Source of the DNA: UBA5704 sp036264355 | GTDB lineage: Bacteria; Acidobacteriota; Thermoanaerobaculia; Multivoradales; UBA5704 | Assembly (NCBI GenBank): GCA_036264355.1 | Contig: DATARD010000408.1 | Location: forward strand, 1-64,000 | Direction of reading: 5' to 3' | Length of the DNA stretch: 64,000 bases | Part shown: one piece after another, positions 36,556-46,293 of the stretch | How positions within the stretch are numbered: position 1 is the first letter of the stretch | How the letters are laid out: each line of letters opens with the position of its first letter | Translations under genes and position numbers: made by a program | The notes under the pieces: model-generated | Told to the model about the DNA's origin: nothing | Database searches by the model: none | Seen by the model: only the letters and a program-made list of their open reading frames with translations

Positions 36556-39500
36556 TTATGAGGTCGAGGCCGCCGGCGGCAGGGCCTTGCCGGAGGACGG
36601 CGCCGGGCCGACGATGACCTGCGGTACCGGCGCCGGGCCGCGGCGGATGTAGTCCTCGACGTCCGCCTGGAGCTCGGCGAAGCTCAAGGGACGGCCGTGG
36701 TGGGGGCCGTTGCGCACCATGGTGAGGACCGCCTCACGGCCGAGGGCACGGTAGCTCTCGAACTGCGACTCGCTGAACCACTGGTCCGCCGTGCTCTCGT
36801 GGGGGAACGTCAGGGAGGAGCGCGCGTAATTGTAGATGTCGTAGGACTCGGTCTCGCAGATCGCCGGCTTGATGTAGATCAGGACGCCGTCCGGCGCGTC
36901 GGGACCGTCCACGTCGTGATAGTGGATGCTGCCCACGGCGCAGTAGCGCGCCGCCGGATTGGCTTTGTCCAGGTTCTTGGGGAAGATGTTGATGCGGTCC
37001 GCGAAATCGATGGAGATCCCGAAGTCGATACGGATCTTGCGGATGGCGTTGCCGAGGTCGTCGTAAGCGTAGCTGGGATCGCCGCCGGCGTCGCCCACGA
37101 CGATGAAACGGCAGCGCCGCCGCACCATCTCGTACAGGGCGAGGTTCTCGAAGTGGCCACCGTCCGAGAGGTTGACGTAGGGGTGGCGGGCGTCGGTGAA
37201 GCTCAGCGCTTCGTCGAGGATCATCGACGCCGAGTTCACCGGGCCGCTGCGCGTCCAACTGTCGCGCCCGAGCGGTCCCGGATTGCCCAGCCAGATGCCC
37301 AGACGGGCATTGAAGAGGGTCATGATGAAGGTGATGGCGGGCGACGAGTTGGACCCCATGTTGGGACTGGCCGCCGCTCCCGAGGTGGCCACCGCGGTGC
37401 CCAATGAGATCCCACGTTGTCCGCCGTAGCTCTGCGACCGGCGGTAGCCGAGCCGGCTGCTGCCGCAGTGCAGCGGCGTCGCCGTGAAATTCTCCGCCTT
37501 GCGCTGCTGCCAGGCCAGGTCCTCCCCGGCCACCAGGTTGAGCGCCATGTTGATCAGCGGCAGCGGCCGGTTGTCGCGCAGGGCGTGCAGACGGAGGTTG
37601 TCGCGCGGATCGAAACCGGTGAACAGGTTCGGCCGCCGCTTCTTGTTGCTCGCCCCCAGGTAGGCGCGGACCAGGCGGTTGCGGTAGGTGGCCTGAAGGG
37701 AGAACCGGTTGACGTTGACGAAGCGTCCCATCAGGACGCCGAACGCGTAGAGCACGGCGACGGCGGCGAGGATGAAGACGGTGTAGCCGCGGAACGGCTC
37801 GGGCGATTCGCCCACCGAACCCGTCCATGCCTTCGGCAGGAGCCGCAGGAGGTCCTGGGTCCCCACCGAGACGAGGAGCAGGAGCGCCAGGCAGAACAGA
37901 GGGGCTGCGAGGGCCAGCACCACGCCGCGCCATGGGCTTTGGGCCTTCCCGCTCTCGGGGCTGGCGGCGGTCCCCACGCCCTTGCCGATCAGGCTCACCA
38001 GGCCGCCGAGCCCGCCGGCCGCCATTGCCGTCGCGACCTTGCTCACGACGGTATGGAGCAGGAGAGGCCCGAGGAAGATCAGGGCGCCGGAGAACATCCA
38101 GAGCAGCGCGGACAGCAGGACCCAGCCGGACCACCGGGCCCACCACTCGCGGTCGGCGTCGCCAAGCTCGGAGGGGTAGAACGGCTGGCCCTCAATGATG
38201 CTTGAAAAAGCGATGAACAGCGTCTTGCCGAGGAGCATCGGCCCGAGCACGAGGCCGGGCCCCAGGATCTCGTAAAGCTGGTGCGGCGCATCGAGGAGCC
38301 AGGGCATCCACCCCTTGAGGACTCCGATGTAGATCGCCGCCTCGACCGCGCCGGAGAAGAAGAGCGCGGCGAGGTCGACCTTGAGCGACGATATCTGCCG
38401 GCCCATCACCCGCCGCTGGGCAGACACCGAGGCGGCCAGGGCGATCATCGGCATCACGATCGTCCAGATCAGGCAGCGAACGACGACCTCCGGCGTATAG
38501 AGGAGGTGCCCGGGGCGCCGCTGGCCGTACTCGAAAATGGCCAGCAGGATGAGGGGCACCGCCACGAGCAACGGCAGGAGCCCGAGCTTGAGGAACGGCG
38601 GCGGCGAAAAGAACCGGAGCTTGAGGGACCGCGGCTCCGGCAGCGGCGGCTCGGGCAGGTGCGACGGCCGCGCGCTCGCCCGCAGCAGGCTCATGAAGAA
38701 GAGCGCGACACCGCAGAGCAGGACCGCCGCCCAGTACAGGAAGTCCGGGCCAGGGATCAGATTCTGAATCCACAAGGTCTTCGAGACCGCCACCAGCGGC
38801 AGGGCGAGGGCCGCGGCCAGCACCGGGAGCAGCACGAGCAGGTTGAGCAGGAGATTGCGGACGACGGCGGCGATCGCGGTCCAGGTGTCTCCCGAGAGGA
38901 ATCCCAGCTTCGGGGTGAGGTAGTTGCTGTACTGGCGCAGGTGGGTGATCGGCTCGGCCTCGGGCTGGTCCGGGTCGCGCTGCGCGCTCCACAGCTCGGG
39001 GAGGACCGCGCTGAGGCCGCCGGCGCGGTGGATCCAGCCGCTCAGCCAGCTCGAGATGTAGCCGCCGCCGGAGACGCTGGAAAGGTAGTCGAATTTCTCC
39101 AGGACGCCGATGCGGGCGAGGCCCTGAATCACTCCAAGGTTGAACGTGGCGCTGCGGATGCCGCCGCCGGAGAGGCTGAGCCCGGCGAGGTCGTCCCCCG
39201 CGGCGGCCCGGCGATGGACCAGGGCGAAGAGCGCCGCCAGCTTCTCCCCGGGACTCTTCCGCGGATCGACGAGGACGGGATCGCTCGCGAGCTCGGCGCG
39301 CCAATCGGGCTTCAGCGCCGCGTACTCCTCGCGCAGCACCTGCCAGAGCGGCAGGACGTGATTGACCGACGCGACGAGGCCGACCCGGTAGACCGTGGCC
39401 GGTCCGCCGGCGAAGCTCACGGTGACCGCGAGCGAGGAGGCCGCCTCCTGGCTCGCGGCGCCGCCGCTGCAGGTCACCGGAATGCGGATCCAGACCGGCA

Positions 39501-39723
39501 CGTCGGGATCATCGGAGCGGTCGACGATCTCAGCCGGGGCGACCGTGAAATGGAACGCCCCGACGTCGGCCACCGTCCCGGCCTGCACCCGCAGCTCCTG
39601 CACCCGCTCGGTGACGCCCCAGACCTTGAGCACCACGTCCTCCTGGTCGCTCCCTCCTTCCTTCCCGAGCTCGAAGACGACCGGATCCGATTCGATCTCG
39701 ACGGCAAGCTGACGCGGCTCCAT
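36556..39723 (-). CDS. Large membrane-embedded patatin-like phospholipase
   Basis: A 1055-residue patatin-family lipid hydrolase. The oxyanion loop SGGGIRSATFNLG (about 185-197) is followed by the nucleophile motif SSVSGGG (Ser218), and the catalytic Asp appears late as LSDGGHFENL. Between the Ser and the Asp lies a ~500-residue insert with several transmembrane helices (for example LLNLLVLLPVLAAALALPL and WAAVLLCGVALFFMSLL). The first 180 residues are a beta-rich domain without a signal peptide. The start at 39723 has AGAGGGGG upstream. The Ser-Asp pair is thus split by the membrane region, an uncommon but known layout of large bacterial patatins. Confidence 0.88.
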   Translation of the reverse strand: MEPRQLAVEIESDPVVFELGKEGGSDQEDVVLKVWGVTERVQELRVQAGTVADVGAFHFTVAPAEIVDRSDDPDVPVWIRIPVTCSGGAASQEAASSLAVTVSFAGGPATVYRVGLVASVNHVLPLWQVLREEYAALKPDWRAELASDPVLVDPRKSPGEKLAALFALVHRRAAAGDDLAGLSLSGGGIRSATFNLGVIQGLARIGVLEKFDYLSSVSGGGYISSWLSGWIHRAGGLSAVLPELWSAQRDPDQPEAEPITHLRQYSNYLTPKLGFLSGDTWTAIAAVVRNLLLNLLVLLPVLAAALALPLVAVSKTLWIQNLIPGPDFLYWAAVLLCGVALFFMSLLRASARPSHLPEPPLPEPRSLKLRFFSPPPFLKLGLLPLLVAVPLILLAIFEYGQRRPGHLLYTPEVVVRCLIWTIVMPMIALAASVSAQRRVMGRQISSLKVDLAALFFSGAVEAAIYIGVLKGWMPWLLDAPHQLYEILGPGLVLGPMLLGKTLFIAFSSIIEGQPFYPSELGDADREWWARWSGWVLLSALLWMFSGALIFLGPLLLHTVVSKVATAMAAGGLGGLVSLIGKGVGTAASPESGKAQSPWRGVVLALAAPLFCLALLLLVSVGTQDLLRLLPKAWTGSVGESPEPFRGYTVFILAAVAVLYAFGVLMGRFVNVNRFSLQATYRNRLVRAYLGASNKKRRPNLFTGFDPRDNLRLHALRDNRPLPLINMALNLVAGEDLAWQQRKAENFTATPLHCGSSRLGYRRSQSYGGQRGISLGTAVATSGAAASPNMGSNSSPAITFIMTLFNARLGIWLGNPGPLGRDSWTRSGPVNSASMILDEALSFTDARHPYVNLSDGGHFENLALYEMVRRRCRFIVVGDAGGDPSYAYDDLGNAIRKIRIDFGISIDFADRINIFPKNLDKANPAARYCAVGSIHYHDVDGPDAPDGVLIYIKPAICETESYDIYNYARSSLTFPHESTADQWFSESQFESYRALGREAVLTMVRNGPHHGRPLSFAELQADVEDYIRRGPAPVPQVIVGPAPSSGKALPPAASTS

Positions 39724-39818
39724 AAAGCCCCCTCTGCGACGATTCAGGAATTTCCTGAATGTTAGCACACCCTTGGGCGCTCCACACCTCGGGGGCGTTA
39801 CAGTTACAGCCGAAACGA

Positions 39819-39856
39819 GCGAAGCCGGTCGAGGCCTGTGCCCCGACCGGCTTCGC
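39819..39856 (-). terminator. Long GC hairpin between patatin and secreted-protein genes
   Basis: A perfect 13-bp inverted repeat (GCGAAGCCGGTCG / CGACCGGCTTCGC) with a 12-nt loop sits 18 bases past the stop of the secreted Ig-like protein on the minus strand, before the patatin gene. A short TTT follows on the minus strand (CGTTTCGG). It is likely a terminator or a processing hairpin. Confidence 0.55.
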
Positions 39857-39874
39857 GAAAGGGTGTGCCTGGTC

Positions 39875-40963
39875 CTACGGTACGTAGGTGAGCTTCATCT
39901 TGTCGATGAAGACGTGATACTCCGTCCCGGAACCATTCACGTCCAACTGGAAGGCGTTGCTGAACTGGTTGCTCCGCCCGGACCAGAAGGGGGGGACGTG
40001 GGAGATGGACTTGTACGCTCCGGTCGCGGAGTCGAACCAGTAGGGATCCAGGCGGGTGGAGCCCAGCGAATTCGTGACCGTCAGCGCGTCGTGCCACACC
40101 GTACCGCTTTGATCGACGTGATTCTCGGCGACGACATGGGTCCATTCACCTTCCGGGAAGCGGGTCAACGGCAGGTTGACCTCCTCCCAGCCGCCGGTGC
40201 CACCCGGGGGCGGATAGCGATAGACCTTGTAACGGTTGTCCAGGCCGCCGCTGCTGCTACGCACGTACTGCGCCTGCCACCCGAAGTTGTAGACCGTTCC
40301 GTTCACCGTCTGCTGGCACTCCCATTCGATGCCCTGGGGCGCATTGCCAAGGCCCGCAGGCATCCATAGATCGAACTCATACTTGAAGTAATGTGACACC
40401 GCGCTCTGGGCCGTGTGCGTCACCCACCAGTAACCGGTGTTGTAGGCGGCGGCAGGGTTCTGCGTGGGGAATTCGATCGCATGGCCGTCCTCGTTCGGCG
40501 CCTGGAACCAGGGGACCGCGGCAGGCGTCGGAGCCTGGTTGCCGCCACTGTTGCAGCCATGGGCGGGATCGCAGGGGTTCCAGCTCGATTGATCGAGGTC
40601 GGGAAGGACTGAGGGAGCAGCAGTCGTCGAAAATGTGATCGTCGTCTTGCCAACGACGGCGCTGCTGGTGTCCAGGGCCTGCACCGTGAGCTGGTGCGAG
40701 CCCGTCGTGGCCGTGCTGACCAGGGCATTGATCCGGTTGCGCACGGGAAAGACCGACTCGTACTTCTTGACGCCGTCGAGATAGACCTGCAGAACTCGAA
40801 CCGTTTCGGGGCCGTAAGAGTAAGCCACGACGCCGAAGTCGTTGGGAGTGGTCAGGTTCGCGGCGGGGCTGGTGATGACCACCGTCGTGGTGGCGGCGGC
40901 GGCGCCGCTGAAGGACAGCAGGGCGATCGTCAGTAAAGCGAGGTGTTTGAACCGGGGCTGCAT
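39875..40963 (-). CDS. Secreted Ig-like / jelly-roll protein of unknown function
   Basis: A 362-residue exported protein with a signal peptide (cleavage near SGAAAA, residue 23), an N-terminal bacterial Ig-like domain (VVITSPAANLTTPNDFGVVAYSY ... VQVYLDG ... HQLTVQALD), a linker with two cysteines, and a C-terminal ~220-residue beta-sandwich rich in Trp/Tyr (YNTGYWWVTH, HYFKYEFDLWMPAG). The sandwich resembles LamG/jelly-roll carbohydrate-binding folds, but no enzyme motif is visible. Confidence 0.75.
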   Translation of the reverse strand: MQPRFKHLALLTIALLSFSGAAAATTTVVITSPAANLTTPNDFGVVAYSYGPETVRVLQVYLDGVKKYESVFPVRNRINALVSTATTGSHQLTVQALDTSSAVVGKTTITFSTTAAPSVLPDLDQSSWNPCDPAHGCNSGGNQAPTPAAVPWFQAPNEDGHAIEFPTQNPAAAYNTGYWWVTHTAQSAVSHYFKYEFDLWMPAGLGNAPQGIEWECQQTVNGTVYNFGWQAQYVRSSSGGLDNRYKVYRYPPPGGTGGWEEVNLPLTRFPEGEWTHVVAENHVDQSGTVWHDALTVTNSLGSTRLDPYWFDSATGAYKSISHVPPFWSGRSNQFSNAFQLDVNGSGTEYHVFIDKMKLTYVP

Positions 40964-41253
40964 GGCTGCTCCTTTCTAAGCAAGGAATGCTGACAGCTTG
41001 GCGACGGGTGCGTTCCGCCAGACCGCCCGGTTTTGAGCAAGTTTCGTGCCGTTACATGGATCAGAATCAAAAGTGATCAGAATTGAACCGCTGGGATCGC
41101 TCGCGGGACTTACAGTAGAGGAGTTCTCTCCTGCCCGCTGAAGGGCAGACGAAAGGGGACCTGTGGAATGGCGTTCCAGCAGTGGCGCTGGACATCGTCA
41201 GACAGAGACGAGAAGGACCGTCCGAGCGGTTGATAAGCGTCAATCGCCGCGGG

Positions 41254-41610
41254 TCATGGCGCGCACTTCCCTTCCTGCTTGACGTTGACTCCCGCGATCG
41301 CCGCCAGGCAGAAGTTGTCGTAGGTTTTGTCGTCACAGCCGCAGACCGGCTTGACGAGGAGCTTTCCGTGCTCGGTGCAGTCCTGCGGGCGCGCCTCGCA
41401 CTTGCCGGTCTCGCCGCAACTGCCATAGAGCTTGGCGCAGAACTCGTCCTTGGCGCATTGCTGGTTGGTCGTGCACGTACCGCCCTGCCCGGCCGGCTCC
41501 GCCGCCGCGAAGAAGGGAGCGGCCGTCGGCAGAGACGCCATACTGCCCACAGAGCACAGCAGGAAGAGCGAAATCATCAGCACGGCGCGGCTTGCGTGTC
41601 GTCCTCGCAT
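41254..41610 (-). CDS. Secreted Kazal-type protease inhibitor
   Basis: A 118-residue protein with a signal peptide (MISLFLLCSVGSMASL), a Cys-rich spacer (GTCTTNQQCAKDEFCAK) and one Kazal domain with the core KPVCGCDDKTYDNFC and C-terminal GVNVKQEGKC. Kazal domains are canonical serine-protease inhibitors; bacterial ones probably protect against self or competitor proteases. GGAGGG precedes the start ATG at 41610. It is an intact paralogue of the amber-interrupted gene at 35.8-36.5 kb. Confidence 0.85.
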   Translation of the reverse strand: MRGRHASRAVLMISLFLLCSVGSMASLPTAAPFFAAAEPAGQGGTCTTNQQCAKDEFCAKLYGSCGETGKCEARPQDCTEHGKLLVKPVCGCDDKTYDNFCLAAIAGVNVKQEGKCAP

Positions 41611-41692
41611 AGGAGCCCTCCATCTATTATTGCAACACCATTCCATGAGCTTTATGATCTCTCGATCTTATAGCAGGAGCCTGAGGCGCTGC

Positions 41693-42910
41693 CTACTCAT
41701 ACCGCAAAGCATCAATCGGATCGAGCAGCGCCGCCTTGCGGGCGGGGTAGAAACCGAAACCGATACCGATCAGGCAGGAGAAAACGACGGCGATCAGGAT
41801 GGCCCGCGGCGGGATGATCATCGTCCAGCCGAGGACGTTCGAAAAGATGCTGGAGGCGATGACGCCCAGCAGGACGCCGACGGTGCCGCTCAGGGCGCAG
41901 AGCAGCACCGCCTCGAGCAGGAACTGCGTCTGGACGCTCCCCCGCGTCGCCCCCACGGCGCGGCGGACGCCGATCTCCCGCGTGCGCTCGGTGACGGTGA
42001 CGAACATGATGTTCATGATTCCGATGCCGCCCACCAAGAGCGAGACCGAGGCGATGCTCGCCAGCAGCAGCGTGAACGTGCGGCTCGTCTCCTGCTGCGC
42101 CTGGAGGATCTCCTCGGGACTGCGCAGGTTGAAGTCGTCCGGCGCTCCGGGGCGCAGGTGGTGGCGCTGGCGCAGCAGGCGGACGATCTGCTCCTTGGCC
42201 GGGCGGATGGCCTCCGGCGAGATCGCCGAGCACACGATGTCGTCCAGCCAACTCGTCCCCTTGAGCTTGTGCAGCGCCGTGGTGACCGGCATGAGGATCG
42301 TATCGTCCTGATCCTGGCCCGTGGCGGTCTCCCCCTTGGGTGCGAGGATGCCGATCACCCGGAACGGCTGATTGCCGAGGCGGATCTTCTTGCCGATCGG
42401 GTCCGCGCCGCCGAAGAGCGCCTCGGCCGTGGTGCGGCCGAGCAGGCAGACGTTGGCCGAGAGCGTCACGTCCTGGTGGGTGAAGGAGGCGCCCTTCGCC
42501 ACCGTCCAGCGGCGGATGGCCAGGTACTCCGGCGAAACCCCGCGATAGCCGGTGGACCAGTTCTGGTTGCCATAGACCACCTGCACCCGGGCGTCGACGT
42601 TGGGCGCCACGCTCTTGATCAGCGGGATGGCGTCGCGGATCGCCTGCACGTCCCGCACGCTCAGGGTTTTGGTGTTGCCGGAGCCTGTGCGCACCCCCTG
42701 GAAATTGCGGCTGCCCGCCTCGATCCAGATGAAGTTGTCGCCCAGCCCCTGGAACTGCTCGCGCACCCGGTTCGAGCCCCCTTCGCCGATGGCGACGGTG
42801 CAGATGACGGCGGCGATGCCGATGGTGATGCCGAGCATGGTGAGCCCGGTGCGCAGCTTATTGGACGCCATCGCGCCAAGAGCTTCGGGGAGGAGAGTGC
42901 CGAGATCCAT
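41693..42910 (-). CDS. MacB/FtsX-type ABC transporter permease
   Basis: A 405-residue permease with the type VII ABC layout: one N-terminal membrane helix (LRTGLTMLGITIGIAAVICTV), a large periplasmic domain (~60-270), and three C-terminal helices with the FtsX signature RTREIGVRRAVGA. It lacks the ATP-binding domain of full-length MacB and so needs a separate LolD/YknY-type ATPase, which is not in the window. The start at 42910 leaves only 20 bases to the start of the divergent membrane-fusion gene. Confidence 0.9.
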   Translation of the reverse strand: MDLGTLLPEALGAMASNKLRTGLTMLGITIGIAAVICTVAIGEGGSNRVREQFQGLGDNFIWIEAGSRNFQGVRTGSGNTKTLSVRDVQAIRDAIPLIKSVAPNVDARVQVVYGNQNWSTGYRGVSPEYLAIRRWTVAKGASFTHQDVTLSANVCLLGRTTAEALFGGADPIGKKIRLGNQPFRVIGILAPKGETATGQDQDDTILMPVTTALHKLKGTSWLDDIVCSAISPEAIRPAKEQIVRLLRQRHHLRPGAPDDFNLRSPEEILQAQQETSRTFTLLLASIASVSLLVGGIGIMNIMFVTVTERTREIGVRRAVGATRGSVQTQFLLEAVLLCALSGTVGVLLGVIASSIFSNVLGWTMIIPPRAILIAVVFSCLIGIGFGFYPARKAALLDPIDALRYE

Positions 42911-42930
42911 AGTTTGGGTATGATACCCCC

Positions 42931-44325
42931 ATGTCCAGCGCAATCCCTCGCCTGCCACGGCGAATCGTCCTCCTCGCCGCCGGAGCGCTCGCCGCCATCC
43001 TCCTCCTCGGCTTCTGGATCGGCGGGCGGTCGCAGCCGCCGCAATACCTCACGGCCCCGGTGCAGCGCGGCTCTCTCACCTCGGCGGTGGAGGCCACGGG
43101 GACCATCAACCCGCTGACCACGGTCCCCGTCGGCTCCTACGTTTCGGGGACCGTGAAGCTCGTCTTCGCCGATTTCAACACGCGGGTGCGGGCCGGGCAG
43201 GTCCTGGCGCAGCTCGACCCGGCAGTCTACGAGGCGCAGATGGTCACGGCCCGCGGCAACCTGGCCAGCGCCGAAGCGAACCTGCGCCACCTCCAGGCGG
43301 GCCTCGGCTCCAGCCAGGCGCAGATCGAGACGGACGAGGCCAACGTCGCCAAGATGCAGGCCGACTCCGGCTACGCGCGGGCCAACGCCCAGCGCCTCAC
43401 CAAGCTCTATGGCCAGGGGCTGATCCCCATCGACCAGCGGGACCTCAGCCAGTCGACGCTCGACCAGTCCGAGGCCTCCACCCGGGCGGCCAAGGCCCAG
43501 GTGAACCAGGCGCGGGCCCAGTACCAGGAGGCGGTGGCCCAGGTCGAGCAGGCGCGGGCCGAGGTCGCGGCGATGCGCGGCGCCTTGCAGCAGGCGGAGG
43601 CGAACCTGCGCTACACGACGATCGTCTCCCCCACCGATGGAACGGTGGTGGCCAAGAACGTGACCGTCGGCCAATCCGTCGCCGCCTCGCTTCAGGCCCC
43701 CAACCTCTTCACCATCGCCCAGGATCTGAAACGCATGCAGGTCTACGCCAAGACCGACGAGTCGGATACCGGCTTTATTAAAGTCGGCGGCGACGCCACC
43801 TTCCAGGTCGACGCCTTTCCCAACGAGATTTTCCACGGCCGGGTGAGCGCCATCCGCCTGAACGCCTACATCGTGCAGAACGTCGTCACCTACGACACGG
43901 TGATCGACTTCGAGAACCTGGACGAGCGGCTCCTCCCGGGCGAGACGGCCTACGTCACGATCCCGACCGGCCACGCCGAGGACGTCCTGGAGATCCCCAA
44001 CGCCGCCCTGACCTACACGCCCGACCTGCCGGCCGCGGAGCTCGACCCGCTCTACCGCAAATTCGCCATCCCCGACGCCGCGCGGACCTCTCATCTCGGC
44101 GGCCAGCAGGTCGTCTGGAAGCTGGTGAAAGGCGACCAGCTCGAGCCGGTGGCGGTCAAGATCGGGATCTCCGACTACGCCAACACGCAGCTCGTCCAGG
44201 GGAAGCTTCAGGAAGGGGACGTCCTGATCACCGGCGCCCTGACTCCGGGCTCCGCCAACGCGAAGGGCGGGCCGAAACCACCCAGGCCGCCGGGACAGGC
44301 CGGCGGCGGAGGACGACCGCGATGA
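42931..44325 (+). CDS. MacA/HlyD-type membrane fusion protein
   Basis: A 464-residue periplasmic adaptor with one N-terminal membrane anchor, a biotinyl-lipoyl half-motif (VEATGTINPLTTVPVGSYVSG), a long coiled-coil hairpin (about 85-215) and a beta-barrel domain. Such adaptors bridge an inner-membrane ABC permease to an outer-membrane channel for efflux or export. It is divergent from the permease gene and overlaps the next gene by ATGA. The C terminus ends in a Gly/Pro/Arg-rich tail. Confidence 0.9.
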   Translation: MSSAIPRLPRRIVLLAAGALAAILLLGFWIGGRSQPPQYLTAPVQRGSLTSAVEATGTINPLTTVPVGSYVSGTVKLVFADFNTRVRAGQVLAQLDPAVYEAQMVTARGNLASAEANLRHLQAGLGSSQAQIETDEANVAKMQADSGYARANAQRLTKLYGQGLIPIDQRDLSQSTLDQSEASTRAAKAQVNQARAQYQEAVAQVEQARAEVAAMRGALQQAEANLRYTTIVSPTDGTVVAKNVTVGQSVAASLQAPNLFTIAQDLKRMQVYAKTDESDTGFIKVGGDATFQVDAFPNEIFHGRVSAIRLNAYIVQNVVTYDTVIDFENLDERLLPGETAYVTIPTGHAEDVLEIPNAALTYTPDLPAAELDPLYRKFAIPDAARTSHLGGQQVVWKLVKGDQLEPVAVKIGISDYANTQLVQGKLQEGDVLITGALTPGSANAKGGPKPPRPPGQAGGGGRPR

Positions 44326-44690
44326 AGGGCCGCGCTCTGACGCTCCACCTCCTCGCCGCGCTGCTGGCTCTCTTCGCCACAGCGTTCTCCACCATGGCGG
44401 CCGACGACCGAGAGGAGTTCTTCATCGTCTCGTCGATGGACGCAGCGCACGGCCGCATCGTGCTCAAGCGTCCGACCGAGGTGACCCTCCTGATGCAGGT
44501 GACCGCAGAGACCGCCTACCGCGACGAGCAGGGAAAGCCCCTGAAGCTGGCGGACCTGCGCACCGGCGACACCGGCTACATCACCTACCGGCAGGACACC
44601 TCCGGAGCGACTACCGCGCTCCTCGTGCGTCTGGGGCCGATGACGGTGCAGGAGCTGCAGCGGCGGTATCTGAAACCCGGCCTGCGCTGA
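44322..44690 (+). CDS. Small exported beta-rich protein
   Basis: A 122-residue protein with a signal peptide (cleavage near TMAAD, residue 27) and an OB-like beta-rich mature part (EEFFIVSSMDAAHGRIVLKRP ... LLMQVTAETAY ... LRTGDTGYITY). Its start overlaps the adaptor gene stop (ATGA), so it is probably translated with it and may be an accessory of the transporter. No family was recognised. Confidence 0.7.
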   Translation: MKGRALTLHLLAALLALFATAFSTMAADDREEFFIVSSMDAAHGRIVLKRPTEVTLLMQVTAETAYRDEQGKPLKLADLRTGDTGYITYRQDTSGATTALLVRLGPMTVQELQRRYLKPGLR

Positions 44691-44819
44691 GCCGTAACTC
44701 CCCCTTCTTCCCCGCTCCAGGAAACCGGGCCGCAGGATTCTCGCCGGTGGCGGGTTCCATGAAGCAGCGCGCATGCCGGAACCTGCAGGCTCTTTCCACC
44801 TGCTCGAGAGGAGAGAACC

Positions 44820-46250
44820 ATGACGAGTCGACACCTGCCCCACCTGCCGCTCGCAGTCTTCTGCCTCGCGGCGCTCCTCGCCCTGCCCGCCGCGGCGGCG
44901 CCGCGCACCGCCAAGACGACGCCGGCCCCGCTGCCGGCGTGCGGCGTGCCGGGCACCATCCAGCACGTGATCTTCATCATCAAAGAAAACCGCACCTTCG
45001 ATCACTACTTCGGCACCTTCCCCGGCGCCAACGGCGCCACGACGGCGACGGACTCCACGGGCGCCGTGGTCAGCCTGAAGCCGGCCAGCGACACCAACTT
45101 CGGCTGCGACATCGACCACTCCTACCAGGGAGCGCACACCGGCTACGACTGTGGCGCGATGGACATGTTCGACCTGATCGGCTACTCGAACCACAGGACG
45201 GGCTGCGACACCACGCAGCCGCCACCCTACACGAACCACAGCCTGACGCAGTTCGTGCAGTCGCAGATCCCCAACTACTGGGCCTACGCCCAGCACTTCA
45301 CCCTCGGCGATCACATGTTCTCCTCGGTCATGGGGCCGAGCTACACCAATCACCTGTTCACCATCGGTGCCCAGTCCGGCGGGCCGGCGACGGGGGACGG
45401 TGCGATCAACAATCCCTCCGGCGGCACCGGCAGCAACGGCTGGGGCTGCGACAAGGCAGGCCAGGTCGTGCAGACCCTCCCCTTCGGCCCTCCCGTCTGC
45501 CCCGCCCCCACCAACTATGGTTCCCACTCCTCGTGCTGGGACTTCCGCGTGCTGCCCGACGAGATCGAGGCGGCCGGCCTCGACTGGCGCTACTACGCGC
45601 CGGCGGTCGGAACGAGCGGCTACATCTGGTCGGCGCTCAACGCCATTTCTCACATCCGCAACGTCCCGGCCGAGTGGGCCAAAGTCGTCCCCTATACCCA
45701 GTTCATCACCGACGCCACAGCAGGAACCCTACCCGCCGTCTCCTGGCTCACCTTCCCGGGCGAATGCAGCGACCACGCGCCGAACAGCGTCTGCGAGGGA
45801 GAGAACTACACCGTGCAGGTGCTCAACGCTTTGATGCAGGGACCGGACTGGTGCACCTCCGCCGCGTTCGTCGTCTGGGACGACTTCGGCGGCTTCTACG
45901 ACCATATGTCGCCGCCAAACACCACCTCGACCGTGGCCGACGTCTACGGTCCCGGCTTCCGCGTCCCCCTGCTGGTGATCTCGCCGTATGCGAAGGCCAG
46001 CTTCATCGATCACTCGCCGTATGAGTTCAGCAGCCTGCTGAAGTTCGCCGAGGTCACCTTCGGCCTGTCGCCGCTCACCCTGCGCGACACAAACACCAAC
46101 AACATGTTGGCCGCCTTCAACTTCCAGCACGTCACCTCGCGCTTCGTCCTGGCGCCCAACACGAGTTGCCCGCTCAACTGCACCAGCGCAGCCACGGCGG
46201 CAAAGTCCAAGAAGCTACCCGACAGCGACGTTCTCGACGATGACGATTGA
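44820..46250 (+). CDS. Secreted phospholipase C/acid phosphatase-type phosphoesterase
   Basis: A 476-residue protein of the phosphoesterase family (PF04185). A signal peptide ends near AAAAP. The catalytic region has KENRTFDHYFGTF, where the Thr of ENRTFDH is the usual nucleophile, and the metal site WDDFGGFYDHM; GPGFRVPLLVISPYA is also conserved. Related enzymes cleave phospholipid head groups or act as acid phosphatases. The chain has an acidic end (SDVLDDDD). It has its own gene, a leader with GAGAGGAGAG, and a strong terminator. Confidence 0.9.
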   Translation: MTSRHLPHLPLAVFCLAALLALPAAAAPRTAKTTPAPLPACGVPGTIQHVIFIIKENRTFDHYFGTFPGANGATTATDSTGAVVSLKPASDTNFGCDIDHSYQGAHTGYDCGAMDMFDLIGYSNHRTGCDTTQPPPYTNHSLTQFVQSQIPNYWAYAQHFTLGDHMFSSVMGPSYTNHLFTIGAQSGGPATGDGAINNPSGGTGSNGWGCDKAGQVVQTLPFGPPVCPAPTNYGSHSSCWDFRVLPDEIEAAGLDWRYYAPAVGTSGYIWSALNAISHIRNVPAEWAKVVPYTQFITDATAGTLPAVSWLTFPGECSDHAPNSVCEGENYTVQVLNALMQGPDWCTSAAFVVWDDFGGFYDHMSPPNTTSTVADVYGPGFRVPLLVISPYAKASFIDHSPYEFSSLLKFAEVTFGLSPLTLRDTNTNNMLAAFNFQHVTSRFVLAPNTSCPLNCTSAATAAKSKKLPDSDVLDDDD

Positions 46251-46260
46251 AGATTGAGAC

Positions 46261-46293
46261 GCGGCCCCGGGGCCTCGCCCCAGGGCCGCTTTC
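46261..46293. terminator. Bidirectional terminator
   Basis: A hairpin of 7 + 5 base pairs (GCGGCCC, GGGGC / GCCCC, GGGCCGC) with a C/A internal mismatch and a 3-nt loop is followed by TTTC on the plus strand. It lies between the convergent phosphoesterase (stop 46250) and thioesterase (stop 46292) genes and can serve both. Confidence 0.7.
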
